From NCBI GenBank assembly GCA_008360955.1, contig LUCM01008186.1, positions 1 to 64,000 of the forward strand: a DNA stretch of 64,000 nucleotides, in the 5' to 3' direction. The position numbers and the translations under genes are program-made. This DNA is from Fasciolopsis buskii (lineage: Eukaryota; Platyhelminthes; Trematoda; Plagiorchiida; Fasciolidae). A model generated the notes under the pieces. That model saw only the letters and a list, made by a program, of their open reading frames with translations, was not told where the DNA came from and did no database searches. Of the stretch, positions 23,873 through 35,723 are shown in pieces. Each line of letters begins with the position of its first letter. Within the stretch, counting starts at the first letter, position 1.

Positions 23873-26389
23873 CGACAAATGGGTTGTAGGAATTAATAGA
23901 AGTTGCAAGATAAGGTACCATTTTTGATGCAGCGTCTTCGCAATTCTTCCTAAATTACACACTGCAAGAAACAATAGTGATACTTAGATCATCAGATAGG
24001 TGGGCATAATGGACAAAATTAACAGTTGTCATGTTGACGTCTACCTCGGTTTTTTGGTGAGGGGGACACAGCTAAGAGACGTATAGTAGTCTTGAAGAAA
24101 CTAAATATGGTTGGCCTCCTTAAATAGCGGACTCTTAACGATCCCGGTGTCCTAGAATTCATCTCAGAAAACGAACAAACAGACAGAACATGCCGGCGGA
24201 ATGTATTCCCCACACCAATTTAACGTACCTACAGGGTGATCTGAGATGACGGAACCAGTGAGTTCTTTTTCCCACTGAATATTCCCAACAGCCCAGTTAC
24301 AGATTGGGAGATCCTATCGACCGCCTCCAGGTTGTACATTATTCTGGGTTTTTTCTCCGGACTATAACCAGTGTACAGGAAGAAAACTCGTTGAAATGAA
24401 CCCACTATTCCCAAAGATAACGTCCTGGGAAGAAGTTCGAGCAAATATTAGGGACTAAGGAGCGTGAAATTTCCACGAGGTTTGCTTACAAGCAACTTGA
24501 AATAAAGAAGATAATTACACTCATTTTCAGACGCTTTAGAGGTGGGATGCAGCTCCGTAGTTGTATGGTAACTGGAGTGTCTAGGACGCCAGCTACGTCA
24601 GAATATTGCTGGCCAATCTTTCAGTCGCATCTACGAAGTCAGTATCGATCATAGGTCGGCAGCTAATTTCTGCAGGTTTCGAGAAGTTAGCTATTAGAAC
24701 ACACACCAGCTTTGCAAGCCGAGTGAAAGCAGATAAATAACGAGAGGCCTTTTGGGGCAGGCAACGTAGTGATGGTATCCGACGAACACCTCCATGTGGC
24801 TTCGTAGCCGTTCGGTGTCGTGCAGCAGGAGACTATCAGTTCCGACGGACTTGTAAGGACGGTTAACAACAGAATTGCAAGGGGGACACTGACGCATGAC
24901 TTGCGTTTTATAGGCCTTTCAGAGGGCGAAGAAGGAGCAGATGATGCGACAGTTTCCGAAAGCAGACAGTAGGCGAAATTCACACCCAGGGAATGGGTAA
25001 AGTTGTAACTCCGCAGTCATGTGCACACAGCTGATTTTCACATACTGTGCCACGCCAGCCAAATAATAAATACAATACATCATTTCTGAAACTACGCGTC
25101 GATAGACGTCTCTTCTGTGGCATTGACCAATGACTCAAAATAATTATTTCGCCAGACACCAGCGCCCAAGGGCCTTTGTTGTTACCAGACTTCGACGACT
25201 GTGATAGCTCACCAAATGTCAGTGAACCACGTGCCGATTGCAATACATTGACCCAAAACATGCATTTCGTCAGTCAGTATCCTGATTGCACCATGTCTAC
25301 CACTTGGACCCCACAGGACATACTGTTTAAATTTAAACTTAAGCTCGTGGAATCACACAACTAGCCAGCACATTCTCGCCTACACACACTGAACCTTTTC
25401 CGTGACTCGAACTATTTCACATGCATTTTGGACGAGTTGTACCTGGCGACCCCAACAACAGCCGGGCATATTTTACGAAATGGATGGAGGAAAAATGATT
25501 CAACGGACAGTGTACCACAGGCCAGTCTGCAAGCAGTTGCCAAAAGAGCAGCTCACTGGTAGGAAGGATTAACTGGGTAGGAATGCAACCGTATTCTGAT
25601 TGCTGAACTATGACTTGCTTCGATCGGACAGTTTTCGGCAGCGGTTCAAGAAAATTTTACTGTTTCATAAATCATGAGATCACTGTGACAAAAATAAATT
25701 TGCTGCCTTATCTTACGCATGCATTTGAAATTCTTTTGTTCCCACCCACCGCGCAATTTTAACACGCATCGCTTTGGTACCTGCATGGAAAACGCTGATA
25801 TTTCTGCACACTGACATTGGCTCTCGATTTTGAGTTTTTGCGATTACATATTTGACGCTGGTATTTACTTGCGTATTGATTGACTTCATAGTGGATTATC
25901 GCGGAACTTGCAAATCACCTGTGATTTCAATTTGGGATTCGAAACTAGCTGTGCATTAATCAAACGGTTTCAACGGTTGATTTGATTGTTTGGACGGTAA
26001 TTGGCGGGGTCACAGTATGTGTTCCTTTTGTGAATGAACGTTTTTCCCCAGCGATGGCAAATTGCAGGAATGAACGGACAAATGGAAGAATTTATCTATC
26101 AAAATTTACATATCACTCCCGCCAAAAGGCGAAATCTTTTGGGATTACCGAGGGACAGCTGGCTTTGTCTCTCAGTGACAGGTGAGCTACTTCCTTCGTA
26201 AGGAAAGCGATTGTTGAGTATGAATATATTGTTTAGCGATGTCGGAATGGTGCAGAATTATTGTTGTCATTTATCAGAGCAGATGCAAAGCAACTGTCGA
26301 ACGCTCACGCAATCACTTTTACGTGCCTTACGTGAATATTGTTTTGGATGAAATGAAATTTGAGTGGGTGAAGACATGTAAGTGATAGC
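23873..26389. other. unassigned sequence
   Basis: Frames at 24,229-24,444, 24,687-24,983 and 24,980-25,261 (minus) and 25,176-25,364 (plus) are open but unrecognised. The upstream linker and endonuclease expected for the LINE at 22.1-23.9 kb are missing, so that element is cut sharply at 23,872. Confidence 0.4.
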
Positions 26390-27484
26390 TCAGCGTTCAA
26401 AAAATTTTGTTAGCGCTGCATTTGGTTTGAACTGGTCTAAAACTAGCAGCTCTCGTATTTTGATCACGTGGTTTCGTGCCATTTCTAGAGCTCTAGTTAG
26501 GCAATTTATCCGTGGAGACAACACAAAGCCTCTGACGGTGAGTAAATCCCGATAAAGATCATCGAGGTTACAGCTTTGGCGGACAAGATAATTTTTGGAG
26601 TGCGCTTTAGGGATGTGGGATAGAGTAATGGTATCAGGGCAGTTGTGCATGTTAGAATATGGCTTGTCAACAGCCACATGCACATTTCGTGTTAGGAAAA
26701 AGGGGTCCCAGTTGGAATTGCGAAATGGATTTAAAAACGATTCGACTTAACTCTGAGGTACTGTCTAAAACTTTGGTGATCGGTATCTTCTCAGGATGGG
26801 CAATATGAATGAATAACCAATGGAGGTTTAGTCACACCCAAGTAAATTAGCCTCAGTATACTTTTCAACGTGTGTCAAGCCCATCTTAAATATCGGGTCA
26901 GGTTTTGTGTGGATGGTTGCTTGTTGAGTCCAACCCTATTGATTAATATGTTCAAGGAGAGGACAAGTAATTTGGAGTGGAAAGCACGGGAAAGCATACT
27001 TTGAGTGCATTGAAAACTCCAGGGGCCACCTTCAGTCTGGTGCGCCAGAAACAGGAGTATTCAATTCAGTTACTGTCCAAAAACCGTTTTGGCAAGGATC
27101 GGATGATAGAAAATTCATCCAGAATGATTTCCTTACCAATCTGAGCTATGAGCAATAGGCCATCTTGGATGGTTTTCTGCATGGGATCTTGATGCAAAAT
27201 AATCGGTACTGGTTCTTCGATGCAGACATGGCAGACACCTCCGTGATTGGTTTGGGGCACTTCCTAAAGGGTTTATTTCTTAGTATGAACAAGGCGTCTT
27301 CCGGAGTGTGAATAATTACCCATCCCCCAGCTATTAGTGCGAGATATAAAGTTGACGGGCTTACCAAAACACAAGTATATTTCATTTCCTGTGATGTGGG
27401 GCAGCCATATAAAAACAGATGTAAATACTCCGAAAGGGCCCTTGAACTGGTAGATGTCGTGGTCGGTGAAGCCCGGTTACTCAC
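26390..27484 (-). mobile_element. LINE endonuclease and linker fragment
   Basis: The frame 27,146-27,484 fits the middle of a LINE AP-like endonuclease: a G-G-W-V-I region, then ILRNKPFRKCPKPI, then LFCIKIPCRKPSK (usual form C-V-I-Y-R-P-P). After stops, the frame 26,390-26,683 and its upstream extension read NSNWDPFFLTRNVHVAVDK and MHNCPDTI. That is the pattern of the LINE linker (W-x-x-F-F-L then D-x-L-Y). No RT follows below 26,390. The family is uncertain and the call rests on motif order. Confidence 0.5.
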
Positions 27485-28346
27485 TGATTGAAAACTTTGA
27501 GAGTACCACCATTTTTATCCCCAAAGAATTTTTGGAATCACTCTTACATTTATTTGCGAAAGTGTTGCGCCGTTAGATTGAGGGGTTTTCGGCAAAAGGA
27601 AGAAAGATGACTAACTAAAAAGAGGCACTCAGTGGGTGATTTTTTTGTGGTTCGAGTTATTGTGATTCTTCATCATTACTTTCAACCTCGGAGAAGTTTA
27701 TTCCTATGGGCATCGTTGGCGTCAAAATGAAACAAACAAGCTAACCTTAATGAGGTTGGCGGGTTTAGGAAAGACGACACAGACAGAGTGGCCAGCGTGG
27801 CCATCCTACTTTGAGTTATATAAAAAGACCCTGACGGGCACCACACAGGGTAGGTGGGGATCAGGATGGATAGGTAGGCTCAAAAGGGTTGATAAAAACG
27901 GAGTGGGAGACTTGTTTGAGTGAGGTGCACCACACCGCGTGTGAGTTGGCATCTTGGAATTTTTAGTACTTAAATTTTTCATTCTGGTACTTTTAGAAAG
28001 GTGGAAACAATTTAGTGAAAAATGTTATTGAATTTTTCTGGATATCAATCTTGTTTTCCTCCGTGCATAATCATATTGCCTATATTTTGTCTTACCGTAG
28101 AATGTCAGTTTTCCCGTCCTGATCTGGAAAAATTCAAGGGGTGAAGCATTACAAAAAGCAAATATCTTCAAATAAAGTGGTCTGTAGATCTTTCGCCAGT
28201 TGTCCAGTGGTTCACCTAAGAAAATGGGCCACTCCGCACTTGAAAACAAACGGCAATAATAAGTCACAAGCAGAAATGAGCACCCCATGTTTTTACCGCT
28301 CGCAAACCTATAACACACGGCGAACAAAATTGCCGACTTTGAGCAA
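27485..28346. other. unassigned sequence
   Basis: No element is recognisable. A TATATAAAA-type string occurs near 27,818, but with no gene downstream I do not call it a promoter. The end of this stretch may hold the 5' untranslated part of the LINE whose ORF1 starts near 28,347. Confidence 0.35.
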
Positions 28347-29110
28347 ATGATGGCAAACCTCCAAAAGAAAGTTCAGTCAGCAGAAGATACACTTTTGCGT
28401 TTATCTCCAGCGATCGATATCATGGAACCTCCAAGCCCTTCCACCTCTCAAAGCCTAATATCCACACGTCGCTTTCTGGACTCAGTCACCACAGAAATTC
28501 GAAAAAGTAGAGCAGCAGATTAAAGCGCTGTTGTATTTAATATTCCCGATAGCCTGCCCCTAGAAATGATAAAGGCATGCATTCTTGACGTCTGCCACAT
28601 GACTTATCAAAAGTGTAGTTGCTCTAGACTATTAAAAAGTCGCAACGCCACGATTGCTCCCTACTTTTCCAGTTTTAGATGTATTTACGGCTAAACAGCT
28701 TATCGGCAATTGTCAAATTATGGCCAGAAACACCCCATATATAAAAATAAAATAGCTGCCGGCAAAACCCCAGCCAACGAATTTTCTCCAGGATAGAAAG
28801 TAAATCCTGTGGAACCGGTATGTCCAAAGGCCCCAGATCTTCCCATGCCCCGAATCTTGAGTCCAATAAGTGATTGCAAAGCACGTCTGCCGGAGACACT
28901 CACAGCATAGTCACCTGCGGTGGACCTGGGTTTGATGATGGCACCCTCTCGCACACAAAATCCCAGTAGAAGACCTGCAAGCCTCACTAGCCGCTGCCTT
29001 TCTCCAGAGTTACACGTTAACATAAAGAGTGAATATCCAAGGGGAGCAGGATATGGATCTACAAAGGCGGGAAAAGATAGGATGCTGCTGCAGCCAACAC
29101 ACAGAACGTA
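28347..29110 (+). pseudogene. LINE ORF1 relic interrupted by the RTE insertion
   Basis: From ATG codons at 28,347 and 28,350 the frame reads a heptad-like start (LQKKVQSAEDTLLRL) and a Pro/Ser-rich spacer. A TAA then falls at 28,521-28,523. In the same frame the RRM-like core follows: SAVVFNIPDSLPLEMIKAC, CSCSRLLKSRNATIAPYF and, after another stop, GKTPANEFSPG. The order matches the ORF1 relic at 18.3-19.2 kb. The stop replaces a basic residue just before the first RRM strand. The Pro-rich remainder fades near 29,110, where the antisense RTE-like element begins. Confidence 0.65.
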
Positions 29111-29136
29111 GTATAACTCTACAAACGCACGTGTTT

Positions 29137-29834
29137 TCAATCATTCTGATTCGATGGAAAATGACGGCACGATCGCCACTGTTCACGGTTCCCTGCCATA
29201 TCCTTCAGTGTCTCCAGCCAGCAAGTCGACGAGTCTTTCGGACCCCAACCACGAAGACGTGAGACACCTACTTTATTTAAATTTGCTGTACATTTTCTCA
29301 TCCCACGTTGCCACGTCATCTCTTGGCCTCCACATGGCTTCTTCCATTCCCTAGGAGGAACACAAAATAAGGCACGATACGGCAGACGGGTTTTCGTCAC
29401 ACGCAATACGTGACCCAACCAGAGTAGTCTACTAAGTTTCATACCCTGAAACAAGCTATTCTCAGAAGTGGCACCCAATACCAAATTCCTTACCTCATTA
29501 ATTTTTACCCGGTCACTGCATCGCATCCAAGCCATACTACGTAGACATCAGTGGTCGAAAACCTTCAACCCACGAAAATCGCCCACACGCATACTCCACG
29601 TCTCGCAACAGTACAACAGAACTGAAATGAACGCACTGCGGCACAGCACACATGACCTTTCAACTTCAGTGAAATATCAGGCCGATGCCACAAGTGGTTC
29701 AGTCCAGCGTAAGCTGCACGAGCCTTGGATATACGCATACTTAACTCCAATCCCGAGCAACCATCGTTAGACACGCAGCTACCAAGGTAGGTGAAGCGGT
29801 CCACAGTCGTTAGTTCCTCTCCATCCAATATCAA
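29137..29834 (-). pseudogene. RTE C-terminal region
   Basis: The frame 29,565-29,834 reads MILDGEELTTVDRFTYLGSC and ISKARAAYAGLNHLWHRPDI, the usual post-RT region of RTE-like elements. The frame 29,137-29,535 continues with LSRLLWLGHVLRV, LPYRALFCVPP, KKPCGGQEMTWQRGMRK and WLETLKDMAGNREQWRSC. This C-terminus is typical of RTE-like endonuclease-reverse transcriptases in trematode genomes. It ends in the same residues (N-D) as the copy at 48.4 kb. Confidence 0.8.
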
Positions 29835-29858
29835 ATTCGGCGCTGCTGTCTTCCAGTC

Positions 29859-31088
29859 CTACAAGGGTACTTTGCAACCTGAAGGTGCAAAGCACATGCC
29901 AAACCGAGAAGTTGATCTCGACAGTCTATCTGGCGAGCATTGCACCTGGTACACAGGCGCGAACAGGCACACGACATCGTCTGCGAAATCTAGGTCGCAT
30001 AGCTTCCCTCCACTTCCCAGTTTGATTCCTACATCCCGAAGACCTAAATCTTCTTTCATCACCTCGTTCATGACGAATTGGAACGAGAATGGAGAGAGGG
30101 GACACCCTTGTCGAACGCCACTAGTTGTTTCGAATGAACTTGACAGTTCACCGTATACCCTAACGAGACCATAGGTATGCGAGTACAATGCTCGCAACAG
30201 GTTCACAAACTTAGTTGGCATACCCTTCTGGTGGAGAGCACTGAGCAGTGCCGGTCGAACCACGGAGTCGAAAGCCCCTTTCAAGTCGAGGAAGACTACA
30301 AACATTGGGCGGCGATGCGTGTGGCGCATTCTGAGTATGTGCAAGAGTGAATATCTGGTCGATAGAACCTCGACCTGGACGAAATCTGGCCTGCTGTTCT
30401 CGGATATTACTCTCGCGAATTGGTGTCAAACGGAGCAGCATTATCGAAGCTAACCCTGCAGTAACTATGTGAATTAAACTAATCCCACGATGATTGCTGC
30501 AGTCGCTCCGTTTACCCTTCTTGAAGATGGGTATAATCAGTGACTCACGCCACGATAACGGAATACGTTCCTCGTTCCAAATATCACGAAGCAAAGAGGT
30601 AAGTGATCCCATCAGCACTTCTCCACCCAACTTGAAAATAACTGGGGGAAGGTCTTCGGGACCGGCAGCTTTTCTCCTCTTCAGAAGCAGAAAATTCGAC
30701 TGCACTTCCACTTCCGTTGGGGGATCAAGTAACACCTCCCAAGGATTCACAGCTCCAGGCGTCGTACTAGATACGATAGCGTATGGCCAGCTAAACTGAT
30801 CCTTGAAATGCTCTGCCCAACGGTCCAGTCTTTTCTGTCTACCATGGATGAGTTCTCCAGTCCTATCGCACACGACTTCACTAACCAAAGTTCGCCGCCC
30901 ACCGCTGTCGCGTATAGGCTTAAACAGTCTTTGAATGTTACCTGAAGCGAACGCCATTTCCATCTCTTCGGCTAACTTAACCCACCAGTTTTCGCGGTCA
31001 TTTCTAAGGCTTATGGTTAACTGACGCTGCAACTGCCGACGCATCTTATTCATTTCTTTGCAGTTAGGCAGCTGGAGATTTTGCTCCG
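29859..31088 (-). pseudogene. RTE reverse transcriptase domain
   Basis: The frame 30,211-31,167 gives the RT entry KRRKAAGPEDLPPVIFKLGG, then WRESLIIPIFKKGKRSDCSN and REQQARFRPGRGSIDQIFTL. The overlapping frame 29,859-30,344 gives the palm: FVVFLDLKGAFDSV, TSGVRQGCPLSPFSF and the intact catalytic box CDLDFADDVVCLF. One frame change near 30,340 separates fingers from palm. The FADD box and the GVRQGCPLSP box are canonical, so the domain was probably functional until recently. Confidence 0.8.
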
Positions 31089-31439
31089 TTAGACCCAGCG
31101 ACCCTTGAGAGATCCAGTGATTTTGATGAACGCTAGATCTAGGACCGCAGGCGAAATCTGCTGACAAAGCATAGCCTGCTTAATTTGATCCCACTGCTCG
31201 CCTACATTGCTGCTCGTCGAAGTTCTTAGTTCCTCGGATAGTTTCTGTTCGTAGCTGTTGCGAACAGCCGAATCAGACAAACGTTCGACAACCAATCGGG
31301 TTTGTGGCCTGCGTCGATGGCCATTCAGCTGCCGCAGAATTCGCATTAAAACTAAAGCTTGGCTCGATTCGACGTACAATCTACAGTCCTCAACAGAACC
31401 GCGCCAACGGTAGCTAACTGCGATATGGTCAATCTGACT

Positions 31440-32140
31440 CAAAGTACCTGTCGAGCTAGAGCGCCACGTCGCAATGCGACGCGAACTGTGTCGAACATTC
31501 GTACTAGATAGGAATAAATGATTATCTGCACATAATTGGAGAAGCCTTTCGCCGTTGTCTGTTCGCTATGCAGGCAAGGCGCGTCGCCCAATTGAACAGG
31601 ACTCCCATGCAATCAGTTTTCCAACATGTGCATCAAAGTCACCTGCTACCACTACAATGTCAGAGCGTTTGCTCTTCCGAACAAGAGTGACGAGATTATC
31701 ACGAAACTAGTCTCTCTCCATGTCAGTACTGCAACCTCTTGTGGCGTATACCGAAATGACAAATAAACTGCGCTTAACACTACTATTCTTTCGAACGCCG
31801 ATTGATCCCTGCAGTCTCATGGCACACAAGCGACTGTTGACTGGGATCCAATCTAAAAGGGCTGCTTCAGCCTTCTCACTCAATACTATTCCTACACCGC
31901 GATGACCCACAGTTTGAGCTGCCTCGTCTCCTGAAGTGCGAAGAAAATATCTTGACGAGACGATTGGCGCAGTTAGTTGAATTACTCTACTCGAATCCTG
32001 AATTCATGTTTCACTCACACAGCAGACATCAATCGAAAGCGAGTCAATCCACTGTCAGAGCCAAACACGCCTGTTGTCCAGCCTGCATTAAAGTGCGCAC
32101 ATTGAAGGAACCGAGATTCAGAGACTGACGAGGCTTGAGA
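31440..32140 (-). pseudogene. RTE endonuclease domain
   Basis: Motifs in order on the minus strand: LNLGSFNVRTLMQAGQQAC (first strand with the catalytic N), CCVSET followed by a TGA in the place of Arg, VGHRGVGIVLSEKAEAALLD, then SLFVISVYATR and VVVAGDFDAHVGK. The last block, SQIDHIAVSYRWRGSVEDC, starts the frame 31,089-31,442. It holds the final D-H pair. All catalytic blocks except the interrupted S-E-T-R-I are retained. The other RTE copy keeps S-E-T-R-I but has G-Y-F-N in place of G-D-F-N, so the two copies are damaged at different sites. Confidence 0.8.
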
Positions 32141-33779
32141 AAATGTGAGCTAGCAGACTGAAAATAACCTACTTCAGTACTCCACAATAAACCATTGCGA
32201 GTATCGGGCGTGTTACCAAAGAAGATACTAGGGGTAGGCAGAAGGGGCAAACGGATTGTGTTGGAGGCAGAAGAGACGATCGCTTTACTGGCAACCCTAA
32301 CTCTTGTCCGGTACAATTAGAAGATAGTCGGATTTGGTAGTCGGCTGAGTACACTATGACCGGAGGTTGCGAGTGGGGCCCGCGTGAGCAAGGCACAAAT
32401 GGCGCTTGGCGGTCAAAGTTCGGTTAAACAATAGATCCGGAAGAACAAACCCATGTTCCGCTACAGACCCCTAACCAGGGATCTGGAAACTTAATCGAAT
32501 CTCCACTATCGACCTCAATATATCAGCTAAAACCTCAAAAGGGTCACTCCGGCAGCCTTTAAGTGCACTGTCACCTATGGACTCACACTCCAGAGGCGAA
32601 ATTCCTGTTATCTCAAAGTGGATTAGTTTCACCTCCTTAAAACCTGTTGGCTCAAAATCTATTACGCTTAACCAAAAACAACTTATGACAGTACTACTCC
32701 AGAGCCTACCCACTTACACAGAACATCTTAGCGTTTCTAACTTTGAGGTAAACTCGGAGACACTGTCAGAATGCTTATATGAAGACCCTTGAGAAGCCTC
32801 CAAGGCTCCATCTCCTTTTTGGGTTTCCTCCTCGGGAGTAGTACCATTATCCACCCTCCTAAACCCAATCCTAATCAGAGGAAGTCTAGAAACCATTAGC
32901 CAAATGCCGTATTACTCATTACCTCTATGCCCAACTTCCCCCAGTGTCCCTAAGGCCCTATTATACCACTAACCACTAACCTACAGCCAACGCTTACCGA
33001 CCTGAAGGTCAATGTTTATAATCATACCACCATGTGTTAGGGTATTTTAACAACCCTCCATCCACCCTCTCGCAATCCATTTCAAGTCATCTTACCCACT
33101 GCCCCCCATAACTGCCAACTAATATTTTTACTGCATACGCGAACCGGTCATCTCCCCTCATTAGGGGTTTGAGGAAAAGTGGAATAAAGCCATTATCTTT
33201 CCAGCGGGTTCTCTCACCCAGCCCTTGCCGGTGTCATGCCCCCGACCCTCATGAGCGTCCAACTACCTATGGCTCACCAACCATTCCCCAGCTTTCATTG
33301 CAAATACACCTTATCCCTATATATTACCAGTGGCCCCCAGGCCTAACAACTCTTCCGCAGGCTGCTTCCCCCGTTAGCAGCGATTTCCCCCATTCCAACC
33401 ATGTCCTCCTTGGGAGCTACCGTCCTCCCACTAATACATCAATCTTATAGCCTCCACCAAAACTTTCTGTTACAAAAATGGAAACCATCAAATTGTACAC
33501 CTTTCTGCACCATTGCATTTTACTCCTTTACACGTCACAGTCACTCAAAAATTATTATTGCCACTATCGCCCATGACGGCAAGTTCCTCCGTGGCTGAAC
33601 GTGAAGTTGATGGATTATACTATCATGGCCTACTAGTTACCGATGTACCACCGTTCTTCCCCGGGCCGGTACCCCATAACTCAAACGATGCACCGCCCTC
33701 TCCATTAAGGGTGGTCGGAAGTGAGAAGAACCGGTCGGGGGAATTGACTGAAAGTCAAAATGGTCCTCCTCAGTTGTCG

Positions 33780-34450
33780 CCGTTTCTACTAACCGCCTGT
33801 CTTCCATTAAGAAAAATGCAACCATTTCGTCGGTTAGCAGCGTTCTCAAATTAAGACTTCTTACTAATCACAGACACTTGGCTTAATAGTGACACTTCGG
33901 ATGATGTAATTACCATCCTTGATTAACAACCTTTCATAAAAAATCGCCCGTTTTAACTTAGGGACAGCTCGCTTGCATATGTTCGAAATTCAGCATTAGC
34001 CTAATCATGCCAAGACCCGCAGTTACATTGCGTTCAATGTGCCATAATGCTGAGGGCTGACATTGTGGAGGTAACCTGCTGATGGAATGTCTCTACCGCC
34101 CACCGGCCTCTTATCGGAATGATTTCCTATTCTGAAATGACGCACTGAACTAATCTTCCACATTACCAGATCCCAGGGTCGTGGCGAGAAACCTCAATGC
34201 TCCAGGCATTTTCTGGTCAACCTTCACTATCTCTAACTTCTTGCTTCCATTTTTTGCTAACATTAAGCAAGATGCATTGATACAATAAGTGGCCGACCCG
34301 ACTAGAAAAAGAAATATCTTAGATCGAAAGCTTACGATGGATTAACGCACTGAAAATAGCTTCTCTGGATGCGATCACCTGTCCGTCAGCCACACGTTCA
34401 TGCTAACTTTCCATAGTAGCATGCTATCTGCAATCGCTAGGCCCTACATT
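33780..34450 (+). pseudogene. LINE AP-like endonuclease relic
   Basis: The plus strand reads LLTACLPLRKMQPFRRLAAF, then DFLLITDTWLNSDTSDDVIT, where the catalytic E of E-T-W has become D. Further on is the LYRPPAS box at about 34,090. The C-terminal stretch reads RPTRKRNILDRK and GCDHLSVSHTF near 34,300-34,400, retaining the final D-H pair. The reading frame changes at least twice and the G-D-F-N box is not visible. Confidence 0.7.
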
Positions 34451-34706
34451 AGGGCAAACTGGGGTTGCCTGAAAACCCTGCTGCACAGTTGTAATTAGAA
34501 ATCCTTCCCAGCAAGTCAAGTGCAAATGGCAACTGACAAAATTTATTCACTCCTGCACGATTACTTTGACAGTATCATTCTGGCACGAGATCAGTCGACG
34601 CCCACCAAAAAAGTAGCCGTGACCGACTAAGCTTCAAAGTCCCCAAACTTCAGAAAACCATTGTTAGAACCAGGGATATTTCTTTGTTTCCGCGATGCAA
34701 GCACCT

Positions 34707-35723
34707 GTCAAAACAGTTATAAATGACAATTGACTCCGGTAGCAAAATACAATTAAAACGTGCTTTGAACCAGCCCAACCCACAAGCAGCTGTATCACAG
34801 CTAATGAAATCAAGAGCTACCCACACCAGTCTCTCGGCTACTTGTATACACCACCTCACCTAAAATAACACTTATCTGGACAACCCTCAAGAAATCGCTG
34901 AGGCATTTGGCAGATTATTTGCCTCTTCCCTAACCACTGACGGTATTCGTTCAACTTGGTATTCACCATGCCTGAAAGCTGAAACTTTCTCAATAGTTTC
35001 GTTCCTACCAAAGGAGGTAGCTCCGTTGGTGGGAAAACCAAAGTCAGCTACCATCCTGGACCGGACCCGTTAATTACAGCCATGTTTACACTAAGTGGAG
35101 GAAATATTTCAATACTGCTAGCAAACACATCCAACCTCTCTGTCCAATGCGGTACGTTTTCCTCCCGATCGAAAATGTTTATCATAATCCCCATACATAA
35201 GAAAGGCAAAAGGATTGATCCGGTCAATTAAAGGCCGATCAGCCATGCTCCATTGTCTCTAGAATTTTTGAGCGCTCGAATAAAACCAGGACACGACATA
35301 TCTAATGGGCCACGAACTTATCAACACTAGTCAACATGGCTTTCCCGGAAAGAAATCATGCGCTACGTGTATGACTGATTGTCATGATACAACCACAACG
35401 GCTGCTAACGCCGGAAGGTCGAAGATAGTAGTCCATATGTATATAGCAAGAGCTTTTGACAAAGTACCTCACCGTAGGCTGATGAACAAGATCAAATTTT
35501 ATGGGATCACCGACCCTATACTTTCACGGTTCACGTTATATCTTTCATCCAGAAACCACGTGGTGCGATTGCATGCTTTCACCTCCCACCGCAGACCAGC
35601 AACTAACGGCGTAATTCAAGGCATTGTACTATGCCTCCTGCTGTTTCTCTTATACGTAAGTATTGTCTTCAACGTTGTCAGAAACGGTGTTCCCTTCTTA
35701 TCCGCCGAAGACATCAAAGTCAC
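34707..35723 (-). repeat. inverted repeat B, right arm (LINE linker and RT)
   Basis: Reverse-complement copy of 22,856-23,872. Within it the plus frame 35,305-35,868 (187 codons) encodes RT with QHGFPGKKSCATCM, ARAFDKVPHRRLMNK and VIQGIVLCLLLFLLYV. It also has the altered catalytic box LSAEDIK, which is shared with the left arm, so that mutation predates the copying event. After the arm ends the frame runs on into unrelated sequence. Confidence 0.9.

Larger units (their letters stand above)
29137..32396 (-). mobile_element. RTE-like LINE, nearly complete, few stops
   Basis: The minus strand carries a whole RTE-type ORF: endonuclease (about 32,140-31,450), linker, RT (about 31,000-29,860) and the C-terminal region down to 29,137. 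A single open frame of 318 codons (30,211-31,167) covers the linker and RT fingers, although its last part runs out of frame with the palm. Stops and frameshifts are fewer than in the CR1-like copies, which suggests a younger insertion. It lies antisense within what appears to be one plus-strand CR1-like LINE (ORF1 at 28.35-29.1 kb, endonuclease and RT at 33.8-35.7 kb). A second, inverted copy lies at 45.4-48.4 kb. The RTE label rests on motif resemblance and is by eye. Confidence 0.8.

Noticed and set aside
27810..27830. TATA-like string as a promoter
   Set aside because: No gene follows on either strand within a reasonable distance, and such strings are frequent by chance in this base composition.
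28718..29140. 140-codon minus frame as a gene
   Set aside because: It is the antisense shadow of the plus-strand LINE ORF1 relic, which has a recognisable RRM-like core.
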